From an uncultured Oscillospiraceae bacterium (GTDB taxonomy: Bacteria > Bacillota_A > Clostridia > Oscillospirales > Oscillospiraceae): a stretch of 32,186 bases of DNA. The DNA lies in assembly GCA_900757695.1 (NCBI GenBank), contig CAAEOU010000171.1:1-32186 (forward strand). The letters are read 5' to 3'. Position numbers and translations under genes: made by a program. A model generated the notes under the pieces. The model had not been told where the DNA came from. It searched no databases and was given only the letters and a program-made list of their open reading frames with translations. Below, in pieces: positions 1-6,796 of the stretch. How positions within the stretch are numbered: position 1 is the stretch's first letter; the number at the start of each line of letters is the position of its first letter.

Positions 1-549
1 CCGGGCATGAACCTGAAGGCCTTTATGAAAAACTGGCGGCAGGTCATCGAAGAGGAGATCACAGCACAGTCTATTGTGAAGGCGGACACGCTGGAGGAGC
101 TGGCGGAAAAGCTGGGAATCCCTGCGGCGGAGTTCCTACAGAATATTGCAGATTATAATGAGGCAATCCTCCATGAGGAGCCACAGGCGGGAGGCATGCC
201 GCCGATGATGATGGACGATGACGAGGACGCTCCGGATCCTGAGGCATTGGCGAAGATCTTCGGAACCCCCAAGCCACGGCAGCCCATTGTGAAAGGCCCC
301 TTCTATGCCATTAAGCTCAAAATGTTCCACGAGAATGCCGTGGGCGGCATGACCATCGACGATCATGCATCGGTACTGAAAAACGGCCAGCCCATTCCCG
401 GCCTCTATGCAGCCGGTGACACCACTCGGGGCATCATGATCCCCGGCGATGTGGGCGTGGGCTACATTGAGGGTGTGTTCACCGCGTTGACACAGGCCTT
501 CAATGAGGGCTACATTGCCGGTACTGCTGCGGCAGAATATCTGGGATAA
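1..549 (+). CDS. FAD-dependent reductase-like protein (FAD_binding_2 family), C-terminal part only
   Basis: The reading frame is open from base 1, so the N-terminus with the Rossmann FAD motif lies outside the window. The visible 182 codons match the C-terminal third of the minus-strand protein at 22672-24465. Both share GPFYA, then FHENAVGGM, then IPGLYAAGD and RGIM-PG, the last being the flavin-contacting C-terminal strand of the fumarate reductase/ketosteroid dehydrogenase superfamily. A Met/Asp/Pro-rich insert (MPPMMMDDDEDAPDP, near codons 67-81) sits where the paralogue has a longer acidic and Pro/Gly-rich insert. The HHTMGG and NRLGG motifs of true fumarate reductases are absent, so calling it a fumarate reductase would be unsafe. 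It is probably cytoplasmic, but the missing N-terminus prevents checking for a signal peptide or ferredoxin module. Confidence 0.85.
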   Translation, partial: PGMNLKAFMKNWRQVIEEEITAQSIVKADTLEELAEKLGIPAAEFLQNIADYNEAILHEEPQAGGMPPMMMDDDEDAPDPEALAKIFGTPKPRQPIVKGPFYAIKLKMFHENAVGGMTIDDHASVLKNGQPIPGLYAAGDTTRGIMIPGDVGVGYIEGVFTALTQAFNEGYIAGTAAAEYLG

Positions 550-559
550 TCAGAACAGA

Positions 560-599
560 AAAACGCCTGCCACCGCTTGAGACGGTGACAGGCGTTTTT
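560..599. terminator. Bidirectional intrinsic terminator between convergent genes
   Basis: AACGCCTG-C-CACCG pairs with CGGTG-A-CAGGCGTT (one internal mismatch) around a short loop. It has a T-run on the plus strand and an A-run on the 5' side that acts as the T-run for the minus strand. It lies 11 bp after the flavoprotein stop and 16 bp after the symporter stop. Confidence 0.85.
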
Positions 600-614
600 G
601 CATGCGGAAGAAAG

Positions 615-2027
615 TTACTTTTTGACCTTTTCGCCGGATTCCTTTTTCTTGTCGATGCCCCGGACATTCTTGACTACCATCCCGGTCAGGGCAAACAGCG
701 CAATGACGTTGGGGATGACCATCAGGTTGTTAAACATGTCGGACAGCTCCCACACAAGGTCGTTGGAGGCGAGGGTGCCCAGGAAAATAAAGACCAGCGC
801 AATGACCATATAGAGCTTGGTGGCCTTGCCCTTGAACATGTACTCTACGTTGATCTTGCCAAAAAGATTCCAGCCCAGGATGGTGGAGAAGGCAAAGAAG
901 AACAGGGCAATGGCAACGAAGATGGAGCCCAGCTGGGAGCCCATGACGCTGCCGAAGGCAGTCTGAGCAAGATTGGCTTTGCCAATGGTCTCGGTAACAG
1001 CGCCGGTATAGCCATTTGCGAGAATGCCGTCGGGGGTGTAGAGGGTGGAGATGATGACCAGCGCATTGAGGGTCAGCACCACGAAGGTATCAATGAATAC
1101 GCCGATCATGGCAACACAGCCCTGCTCATGGGGATTGCTCACGTTGGCCAGCGCATGTGCATGAGGGGTGGAACCCATACCGGCTTCATTGGAGAACAGG
1201 CCCCGCTTTGCGCCCTGGGATACGGCGATTTTGATCGCTGCGCCGAAGCCACCGCCGATGATGGCCTGAGGCTGGAAAGCATACTTGAAGATCATGGCGA
1301 AGGTAGCGGGGATGTACTTGACCCGAATCACCAGCACCACAAGGCCGCCCAGCAGGAACAGCGCCGCCATAATGGGGACGATCTTCTCGGTGACGGAGGC
1401 CAGACGGCTGACACCGCCAAGAAAGATGATGGCGCAGATTGCCACCAGAACCACGCCAACGATCCAGGAGGGGATGCCGAAGGCAGTGTTGAAGGTGGAG
1501 CCAATGGAATTGGACTGCACCATGCAGCCGAAGAAGCCCAGCGCCAGCGTAATGGCAATGGCGAAGAAGCCGGCCAGAAAACGGCCAAAGCCGCCGGTAA
1601 ATGCGGTGCGAATGTAGTAGACCGGGCCGCCCTTTACAGAGCCGTCAGTGCCCTTCCGGCGGGTCATGATGGCCAGTGTGGCCTCTGCATAAATGGTGGC
1701 CATGCCGAAGAAGGCGATAATCCACATCCAGAAGATGGCACCGGGGCCGCCGGTGAGGATGGCGCCGGAAGCACCTACGATGTTACCGGTGCCCACCTGC
1801 GCCGCAATGGCGGTGGCAAGGGCCTGAAAGGATGTCATGGTGTGGGTCTGCTTTTCGCCCCGCAGGGACAGGTTGCCGAATACCCGGCGCATACCCTCGC
1901 CAAAGTAGCGAACCTGCACGAATCTGGTTTTAATGGAATACCAGAGGCCTACCGCAATCAGCAGGATAAACAGAATGTAATCTGACAGGTAGGCGTTGAT
2001 GGTTTGTACAATGGATAGCAGTGTCAT
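615..2027 (-). CDS. Sodium:alanine/glycine symporter (AGCS family)
   Basis: This 470-residue integral membrane protein has about ten or eleven hydrophobic segments. It carries the AGCS signature around GGPGAIFWMWIIAFFGMATI plus the conserved QVGTGNIVGASGAI and FSNEAGMGSTPHAHA stretches that form the Na+ and substrate sites. The family couples inward Na+ flux to uptake of alanine or glycine at the cytoplasmic membrane. The start MTLLSIVQ at 2027 is chosen because AAGGAGG lies 8 bases upstream; extension to 2102 would run through the riboswitch terminator. The C-terminus is lysine-rich (KKKESGEKVKK). The leader carries a glycine riboswitch, which points to glycine as a substrate or co-substrate and to repression when glycine is plentiful. 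Confidence 0.93.
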   Translation of the reverse strand: MTLLSIVQTINAYLSDYILFILLIAVGLWYSIKTRFVQVRYFGEGMRRVFGNLSLRGEKQTHTMTSFQALATAIAAQVGTGNIVGASGAILTGGPGAIFWMWIIAFFGMATIYAEATLAIMTRRKGTDGSVKGGPVYYIRTAFTGGFGRFLAGFFAIAITLALGFFGCMVQSNSIGSTFNTAFGIPSWIVGVVLVAICAIIFLGGVSRLASVTEKIVPIMAALFLLGGLVVLVIRVKYIPATFAMIFKYAFQPQAIIGGGFGAAIKIAVSQGAKRGLFSNEAGMGSTPHAHALANVSNPHEQGCVAMIGVFIDTFVVLTLNALVIISTLYTPDGILANGYTGAVTETIGKANLAQTAFGSVMGSQLGSIFVAIALFFFAFSTILGWNLFGKINVEYMFKGKATKLYMVIALVFIFLGTLASNDLVWELSDMFNNLMVIPNVIALFALTGMVVKNVRGIDKKKESGEKVKK

Positions 2028-2049
2028 GTTCTTTTTCCTCCTTAGAATG

Positions 2050-2075
2050 AAAAAAAGTGACCGAAAACGGTCACT
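2050..2075 (-). terminator. Riboswitch-controlled intrinsic terminator
   Basis: Read on the minus strand, AGTGACCG-TTTT-CGGTCACT is a perfect 8-bp hairpin followed by six or more T, placed directly before the symporter ribosome-binding site. Its 5' arm with flanking bases (plus 2069-2078) can pair 9 of 10 with the 5' strand of riboswitch stem P1 (plus 2208-2217), giving a competing antiterminator. Confidence 0.88.
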
Positions 2076-2136
2076 CTGAAAAAGATACAGACAAACAGGC
2101 ACCCCCGATATCCTGCAGAGATAGGAGGATGTATGT

Positions 2137-2217
2137 CTCTGTCTGTTTGCCTGAGAGATTCAGCCCTGCGGCCTTACACCTTCGGCACTCATCGAAATGA
2201 GATTTTCCAGAGTGTCC
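2137..2217 (-). promoter_or_regulatory. Glycine riboswitch, single aptamer
   Basis: The minus strand shows the conserved glycine-aptamer blocks in order: ACTCTGGAAAATCTC (P1 5' strand and start of the core), GCCGAAGG at 2186-2179, then CTCTCAGGCAAACAGACAGAG closing P1. Only about 45 nt lie between the predicted transcription start (near 2262) and the aptamer, too little for a second full aptamer, so this is a singlet. Downstream come a terminator and then the AGCS symporter. Glycine riboswitches in front of AGCS transporters are known, and the Vibrio example is reported to act as an OFF switch. The P1/terminator geometry here fits OFF as well. Confidence 0.9.
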
Positions 2218-2268
2218 TCGATCTCCAGTCTTCTATGCGAATTCAAGAGACTTCAACGGACGAAATCT

Positions 2269-2297
2269 ATACTAGCATATGAAGGAAAGCCTGTCAA
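2269..2297 (-). promoter_or_regulatory. Sigma-A promoter of the riboswitch-symporter unit
   Basis: TTGACA (plus 2292-2297) and TAGTAT (plus 2269-2274), read on the minus strand, are separated by exactly 17 bp. The predicted start falls near 2262, about 45 nt before the aptamer. Confidence 0.75.
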
Positions 2298-2448
2298 TAG
2301 ATAATTTATTGTTTTACTGCTTTTATGGGAGAAAGAACGAAAATGACAGGATTCTGTCGAAGGAGAAGAATATACAGCGCAGATTGTCATTTTTCACAAA
2401 AAAGAATGTCAGTATTGAAGAATTGCATGAAGGATTTTCGGAGCCACA

Positions 2449-2457
2449 TGGTACAAT
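2449..2457 (+). promoter_or_regulatory. Probable extended -10 promoter for the SDR gene
   Basis: TGG followed by TACAAT forms an extended -10 element about 50 bp before the SDR start. No good -35 hexamer sits at 17 bp, so the call rests on the -10 alone. Confidence 0.4.
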
Positions 2458-2507
2458 ATAGAAAAATAAATGCGGCAAGGCTGCAAATCCAACATGAGGT
2501 GAAAACG

Positions 2508-3272
2508 ATGAAATGTGATGCAAAGGTTGCACTGATCACTGGTGGCGGAAAGGGCGGCGGCATTGGCTATGGTCTTTCTACGGCCTTTGCCAAGGCGGGC
2601 TACAATCTGGTGATCACCGGGCGCAATACCAAGAAGCTGGACGAGGCAAAAGAAGAGTTGGAGCGCCTTTACGGCATTCAGGTGCTGACCTGTCAGGCAG
2701 ACGGCGGTGTAGAGGCGCAGGTGGAAGAAGTGGTGAAAAAGGCCGGGGAGACCTTTGGGCGGATTGACGTGCTCATCAATAACGCACAGGCCTCCAAGTC
2801 CGGGGTTTCGCTGGTGGACCACACCAAAGAGGATTTTGACCTTGCAATCTACAGCGGGCTCTATGCGGCGTTTTTCTACATGAAGCATGCGTATCCCTAT
2901 CTGAAGGAAGCACAGGGATCTGTTGTGAACTTTGCGTCCGGCGCCGGTATTTCCGGACGGCTGGGGCAAAGCTCCTATGCTGCGGCCAAGGAGGGCATCC
3001 GTGGTATGACCCGTGTGGCGGCCAACGAGTGGGGCAAGGACAATATCAACTGCAATGTGGTCTGCCCACTGGTGATGACCGATCAGCTGAAGGCATGGCG
3101 GCAGCAGTATCCGGATCTCTATGAAAAGACCATTGCCGCAGTACCCATGGGACGGTTCGGTGACCCGGAAAAAGACATCGGTCAGGTGTGCCTGTTCCTT
3201 GCCAGCCCCGGCGGCAAGTACATTACCGGTGAGACCATCTCCCTGCAGGGCGGCAGCGGCATGCGCCCCTGA
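2508..3272 (+). CDS. Short-chain dehydrogenase/reductase (SDR)
   Basis: This 254-residue classical SDR has a glycine-rich cofactor loop TGGGKGGGIG at residues 11-20 with one extra Gly pair compared with TGxxxGIG. It also has NNAQ at 91-94, Ser144, and the catalytic Tyr157-x3-Lys161 in SSYAAAKEG. GRNTKK after beta-2 suggests NADP(H), because a basic residue replaces the Asp of NAD enzymes; this is inference. The start MKCDAK is chosen for the GAGGTG ribosome site 6 bases upstream. Family members reduce or oxidise a carbonyl or hydroxyl in the cytoplasm; the substrate cannot be read from sequence. A TetR-type regulator follows beyond a terminator and may control it. Bile-acid BaiA and 3-oxoacyl-ACP reductase are relatives, but neither assignment is supported by context. 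Confidence 0.9.
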   Translation: MKCDAKVALITGGGKGGGIGYGLSTAFAKAGYNLVITGRNTKKLDEAKEELERLYGIQVLTCQADGGVEAQVEEVVKKAGETFGRIDVLINNAQASKSGVSLVDHTKEDFDLAIYSGLYAAFFYMKHAYPYLKEAQGSVVNFASGAGISGRLGQSSYAAAKEGIRGMTRVAANEWGKDNINCNVVCPLVMTDQLKAWRQQYPDLYEKTIAAVPMGRFGDPEKDIGQVCLFLASPGGKYITGETISLQGGSGMRP

Positions 3273-3284
3273 ATAGAAGAAAAC

Positions 3285-3322
3285 AAACAGCTGTCAGTCC
3301 TTTTGAACTGACGGCTGTTTTG
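3285..3322 (+). terminator. Intrinsic terminator after the SDR gene
   Basis: AACAGCTGTCAGT pairs with ACTGACGGCTGTT (one G-T type mismatch) around CCTTTTGA, followed by TTTT. An A-rich 5' flank could allow function on both strands. Confidence 0.85.
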
Positions 3323-3352
3323 TGGATTATTGGAAAAATGTGCATCCGCCAA

Positions 3353-3381
3353 TTGACAGATGTAGAAATGCATGCTATTAT
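3353..3381 (+). promoter_or_regulatory. Strong sigma-A promoter for the TetR gene
   Basis: TTGACA (3353-3358) and TATTAT (3376-3381) are spaced by 17 bp, with TGC directly before the -10 giving an extended -10. Confidence 0.85.
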
Positions 3382-3385
3382 GAAT

Positions 3386-3418
3386 TACAATCAAAAATTC
3401 AAACTGACTTTAATTGTA
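3386..3418. promoter_or_regulatory. Candidate TetR operator (inverted repeat)
   Basis: TACAATCAAA (3386-3395) and TTTAATTGTA (3409-3418) form a 10-bp inverted repeat with one mismatch, 5 bp downstream of the -10 box. This is a position from which a bound repressor would block its own gene. Binding by the adjacent TetR protein is inferred from location. Confidence 0.5.
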
Positions 3419-3435
3419 GAAGAGGAGATGGCGCT

Positions 3436-4146
3436 ATGGCCAAGCACGGATTACAGCCCAAGGGAGTTGCAAGGCGGAATAAAATCATCTTATCTGCCGT
3501 GAAGCTTTTTCTGGAAAATGGTTATGAGCGTACCACTACTTCACAGATTATGGCGGCATCAGGGATGGCTCAGTCTTCTTTTTTTGCGGCCTTTGAGAAC
3601 AAGGAGGCGCTGCTGCTGGTGCTGACCAAGCAGATGTTTGCTAATCAGTTCAGCAATGTGGAGCAGATGGTGCCTGAGGGAGAGCCGCTGGTGCTTTATG
3701 CAGCGGAGACGGCACTGCAGATGCATATTACGGAGCTGTCCAGCTCTCTGCGGGAGATTTATGTGATGACATATTCCCTGCCCAGTACCTCGGAGTATAT
3801 CTATACAGCTGTGACCCCCAAGCTGATGAAGATTTTTTCTGCCTATATGCCCGGTGCTCAGGAAAAGGACTTTTATGAGATCGACATTGCCTCCAGCAGC
3901 GTGACGCGGGGATTTATGGCAAAAAAATGCGATATGTATTTCACCATGGACATGAAGCTTCGGCGGTATCTGAGCTGCTGCTTTAAGCTTTTTGATGTGC
4001 CGAAAGAGGACTATGAGCCGGTGATCGAGCGGGTTTTGCAGATGGATCTTCACAGCATGGCAGAAAAAATAATTGCGGACACCATCAAAAAGGCAGAGGC
4101 TGGTTTTGAAACGGTGATTGCAGAGCGGGATGCTGAGGAGCAGTAA
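3436..4146 (+). CDS. TetR/AcrR-family transcriptional regulator
   Basis: This 236-residue protein starts with MAKHGLQPKGVARRNKI and has AGAGGAG 8 bases upstream. Residues 13-60 are a TetR DNA-binding domain: ILSAVKLFLENGYERTTTSQIMAASGMAQSSFFAAFENKEALLLVL. This has the usual helix-turn-helix followed by the F-x-x-K-E-x-L hinge (SSFFAAF in place of the common GTIYHYF). The C-terminal ligand domain is not recognised. It sits after the SDR gene with its own strong promoter and a candidate operator, consistent with autorepression. The SDR and the vanished genes at 4147-5125 are possible targets, but nothing in the sequence proves this. Confidence 0.9.
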   Translation: MAKHGLQPKGVARRNKIILSAVKLFLENGYERTTTSQIMAASGMAQSSFFAAFENKEALLLVLTKQMFANQFSNVEQMVPEGEPLVLYAAETALQMHITELSSSLREIYVMTYSLPSTSEYIYTAVTPKLMKIFSAYMPGAQEKDFYEIDIASSSVTRGFMAKKCDMYFTMDMKLRRYLSCCFKLFDVPKEDYEPVIERVLQMDLHSMAEKIIADTIKKAEAGFETVIAERDAEEQ

Positions 4147-4412
4147 AATATGAAGGTGTGCAGTTCAGTTTCGATGCGGTGTACCATTGTGGATTTCACC
4201 GAAGCTGTGGAACTGCCTGCCAATTTGGGCTGAATAAGAGCTTACCAAGGGCAGCTGGGACGGAATGTTCCGGCTGCTTTTGCATATGCCTGCGGACCCA
4301 ATACCTTTGCGGATCGGTCTGGGGCGGATTGTCCGGCGGATAAAAGGAGGGGGGCATGAGGCTTCCTTGTGCACATCTGCCATGCAGCAGAATGCGAAGA
4401 AGCAAAAGCACG
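4147..4412. other. Non-coding debris downstream of the TetR gene
   Basis: No frame here is both long and preceded by a ribosome site. Two short plus-strand stretches have protein-like composition: a 27-codon frame from ATG 4150 ending in DFTEAVELPANLG, and a frame ending at about 4356 containing AYACGPNTFADRSGADC. I cannot assign either. Together with the fragments on the right they look like remains of deleted genes. Confidence 0.4.
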
Positions 4413-4673
4413 CTAATTCTTTTCATTTTTGCTGTTTTCCCGGCGCTTTCTGCCGACCAACAGCTTTTTTCCGTAGTGCGCCGCCGCAACAAAGGGGGCG
4501 GAGAGCGCAGCCGTTCCGACAAAATAAGCGGGCAGCGACTGGGAATAGTCATATTCCTTCTGATAGTCAATCCGATGGAACAGCTCCTCCCAAAAGCGGC
4601 GATCAACGAATTGATACAGGCCGTACAGGCACAGGCCAGCTGCCAGAACGCAGCAAAGGATATGGAGATTCCT
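4413..4673 (-). pseudogene. Remnant of a small two-helix membrane protein without a usable start codon
   Basis: Immediately after the stop of the ADH/flavodoxin chimera, and in the same frame, 86 sense codons run to TAG at 4413-4415. The translation has a hydrophobic segment (ILCCVLAAGLCLYGLY), a hydrophilic stretch (RRFWEELFHRIDYQKEYDY), a second hydrophobic segment (AYFVGTAALSAPFVAAA) and a basic tail (GKKLLVGRKRRENSKNEK). That looks like a real inner-membrane protein. The frame contains no ATG, GTG or TTG near its beginning. AGAGGA lies about 8 bases before an ATC codon that may be a mutated ATG. The family is not recognised. Confidence 0.5.
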
Positions 4674-4952
4674 CTATGGATTGGCGATCAGCATACCGAT
4701 GCTTTGGAGCCAGTTGATAATCTCCGGCTGGGTATCTTCGATGCTGCTTCTGGAAATACTCTTGCCCCCCAGCATGGCTGCACCCGGCTCCAGCTTGGCG
4801 ATGGTTTCCTGCGTACCGGAAAATCCGCTGCCGCCGCCATAGGCCAGGATCACAGTCTTGCCGACCTTGGGAAGCTCTGAGGGCAGTGCCTTTGCGGCGC
4901 TGCCCTCTCCGAAATAGACTCTGGTAGGATAGGAATAAGTAAATTCTTTCAT
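4674..4952 (-). pseudogene. Chimeric ORF: iron-dependent alcohol dehydrogenase N-terminus joined to a flavodoxin C-terminus
   Basis: This 92-codon ORF has a good ribosome site (AAAGGAG) before ATG 4952. Residues 1-40 (MKEFTYSYPTRVYFGEGSAA..., ending AYGGGS) match the start of iron-containing alcohol dehydrogenases, whose full length is about 380-400 residues with the YGGGS cofactor loop. From there on (GGSGFSGTQETIAKLEPGA, then the tail PEIINWLQSIG) it matches the C-terminal part of clostridial flavodoxins, which carry a TSGGSGFG motif. The joint falls on a shared Gly-Gly-Ser coding stretch. The simplest reading is a deletion between two same-strand genes. The product lacks the metal-binding domain and most of the FMN fold, so activity is unlikely. 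Confidence 0.7.
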
Positions 4953-4993
4953 AATCGTATAACTCCTTTACATTTGATGATTTGCTGCAATGA

Positions 4994-5083
4994 TTTCGTC
5001 TCTTGTGGAAGCAAAATTTCTATGACGAGGTACTGTCCGGTAAACGCCCGTATATCAGCAACCTGATTCGGACGGACGAATGA
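4994..5083 (+). pseudogene. Fragment of an extracellular sensor (Cache-like) domain
   Basis: The only protein-like frame in this gene-free stretch reads ...WKQNFYDEVLSGKRPYISNL followed by IRTDE and a stop. It resembles the F-Y-x-x-v-l-x-G-k-x-Y-I-S segment of Cache/dCache domains in chemoreceptors and sensor kinases. It has no start, no ribosome site and no membrane segments, so it is a scrap. The match is by eye and short. Confidence 0.4.
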
Positions 5084-5125
5084 TCTCTCAAGAATTTCGT
5101 CATATGTCAGACAAAGAAAATAAGG

Positions 5126-5158
5126 AAACGCTGCCGTCGTTTTGACAGCAGCGTTTTT
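5126..5158 (+). terminator. Orphan intrinsic terminator
   Basis: AAACGCTGCCGTC pairs with GACAGCAGCGTTT (one mismatch) followed by TT. No intact plus-strand gene precedes it, so it probably belonged to the lost sensor gene. Confidence 0.75.
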
Positions 5159-5209
5159 CTGATTGCAGAAAAATTTACAGTTTGTTCACGATGTTGAAGC
5201 CTCGGACTG

Positions 5210-5238
5210 TTGAATAGGTAAAATAAAAATGGTATGAT
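5210..5238 (+). promoter_or_regulatory. Sigma-A promoter for citrate synthase
   Basis: TTGAAT (5210-5215) and TATGAT (5233-5238) are separated by 17 bp, with the start codon about 40 bp downstream. Confidence 0.75.
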
Positions 5239-5278
5239 AATAAAAAATAATTCCCATAGCCGGAAAGGAAGCGATGAG

Positions 5279-6628
5279 ATGTATCAGGATTTTGAAACCA
5301 TTGTTCGATGGACGGAGGACTTGAAGGCATGCGGCACGCTGGATCCGGCGTTATATGATACCTATGGCGTAAAGCGGGGACTGCGGGACAAAAACGGAAA
5401 AGGTGTTGTGGCCGGGCTTACGGGCATTTCTCAGGTTCAGGGCAAAAAAGTGTTCAATGGTGAGTCGGTTCCCTGTCAGGGGCAGCTCTATTACCGGGGC
5501 TATTCCATATTTGATCTGGTGCGGGGAGACAGCGCCAAGCGGCACTGCTTGGCGGAGGAATGTGCGTATCTCCTGTTGTTTGGCAGTTTGCCAAATCGAC
5601 AGCAGTTAGAGAAATTTATGGGGGCGTTGGCTCAGAGCAGGACACTGCCCCAGAATTTTACCAGAGACGTGATTATGAAGGCACCGGGCAATGATATTAT
5701 GAATACACTGACCCGAAGTGTTCTAACTCTTTCGGCCTATGATCCGGATGCGTTGGATACGAGCCTTCCCAATGTGCTGCGGCAGTCGCTGATGCTCATT
5801 GCCACCACGCCAATGATGTCTGCGTACGGCTATCATGCCTATAATCACTACTGCCAGGATGGCAGTTTCTATATCCATAACCCTGATGAATCCCTTACCA
5901 TGGCGGAAAACCTTCTGATGATGCTACGACCGGATCGGCGGTTTACGGCGCTGGAGGCTCAAGTACTGGATCTGGCGCTGGTGCTGCATATGGAGCACGG
6001 CGGCGGCAACAACTCGGCGTTTACCACCCATGTGGTGACCTCTGCCGGATCGGATACCTACTCGGCCATTGCAGCGGCACTGTGTTCCCTGAAGGGGCCC
6101 AAGCACGGCGGGGCGAACCTGAAGGTGGTGGGGATGATGGACGATCTCCGGGAGAGCGTGACAGATACCGCAGATCGGGAACAGGTGGAGCACTACCTTA
6201 CCTGTGTGCTGAGTGGAGAAGCCTTTGATCACAAGGGGCTGATCTATGGCATGGGCCATGCGGTCTATTCGCTGTCTGATCCAAGAGCGGTGATATTTAA
6301 GAGCTTTGTGGAAAAGCTGGCACAGGAAAAGGGACGGCAGGAGGAATTCCGGCTCTATGAGACGGTGGAGCAGCTTGCACCGGAGATCATCAGCCGAAAA
6401 CGGAAAATCTATAAGGGCGTATGCGCCAACGTGGATTTTTACAGTGGATTTGTCTATCGGATGCTGGATATTCCGGAAGAGCTGTTTACGCCTATTTTTG
6501 CAGTAGCGCGTATGGTGGGCTGGAGCGCCCACAGAATGGAGGAGCTGATTAACACCGATAAGATCATTCGTCCGGCCTATCAGAACGTGTGCCCGGAGCG
6601 GAACTATGTGCCCATGGAGCAGAGATGA
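5279..6628 (+). CDS. gltA: Citrate synthase
   Basis: This 449-residue cytoplasmic enzyme condenses acetyl-CoA and oxaloacetate to citrate. All active-site landmarks are present: His240 in MEHGGGNNS, the catalytic His276 in KGPKHGGAN, His327 in GMGHAVYSLSDPRA, and Asp386 in NVDFYSG. Length and insert pattern fit the roughly 450-residue clostridial citrate synthases. The start MYQDFETI is chosen because GGAAAGGA lies about 9 bases upstream; an ATG 45 bp earlier lacks a comparable site. It is monocistronic, with its own promoter and a long terminator. No aconitase or isocitrate dehydrogenase is nearby. In anaerobes it usually supplies 2-oxoglutarate for glutamate synthesis. A 2-methylcitrate synthase activity cannot be excluded by sequence alone. 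Confidence 0.95.
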   Translation: MYQDFETIVRWTEDLKACGTLDPALYDTYGVKRGLRDKNGKGVVAGLTGISQVQGKKVFNGESVPCQGQLYYRGYSIFDLVRGDSAKRHCLAEECAYLLLFGSLPNRQQLEKFMGALAQSRTLPQNFTRDVIMKAPGNDIMNTLTRSVLTLSAYDPDALDTSLPNVLRQSLMLIATTPMMSAYGYHAYNHYCQDGSFYIHNPDESLTMAENLLMMLRPDRRFTALEAQVLDLALVLHMEHGGGNNSAFTTHVVTSAGSDTYSAIAAALCSLKGPKHGGANLKVVGMMDDLRESVTDTADREQVEHYLTCVLSGEAFDHKGLIYGMGHAVYSLSDPRAVIFKSFVEKLAQEKGRQEEFRLYETVEQLAPEIISRKRKIYKGVCANVDFYSGFVYRMLDIPEELFTPIFAVARMVGWSAHRMEELINTDKIIRPAYQNVCPERNYVPMEQR

Positions 6629-6666
6629 CAGTGAGCCTGCCGCAAAGCTGCGGCAGGCTCACTGTC
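6627..6666 (+). terminator. Terminator of citrate synthase, overlapping its stop codon
   Basis: An 18-bp perfect inverted repeat (GACAGTGAGCCTGCCGCA and its complement) begins inside the TGA stop and is followed by TTATTT. Confidence 0.85.
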
Positions 6667-6796
6667 TTATTTACTGATCATATCAGCTCTCATTTGCCTT
6701 TTTCTGATTTGTGTGATAAACTAGTTTTACATCAAACAATTGAATCGCTCCGCTTTTTTTTGAGAAAACTACAAAGTTGTGCTATAGCGTGCGGAA

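Noticed and set aside
1..549. Fumarate or urocanate reductase
   Set aside because: The Arg-containing NRLGG loop and the HHTMGG loop are both replaced, so a specific substrate name is not justified.
585..1985. Plus-strand open frame of 466 codons opposite the symporter
   Set aside because: Rich in Asp, Gly, His and Asn with no family features, and it starts inside the terminator region. Shadow.
2325..2507. N-terminal extension of the SDR by 61 residues
   Set aside because: It would start upstream of the likely promoter and lacks a ribosome site; the SDR fold begins at MKCDAKVALITGG.
6667..6796. Possible terminator or small RNA downstream of the minus-strand flavoprotein gene
   Set aside because: Only a weak AACT/AGTT palindrome and a T-run not placed behind a stable stem; nothing solid could be supported.
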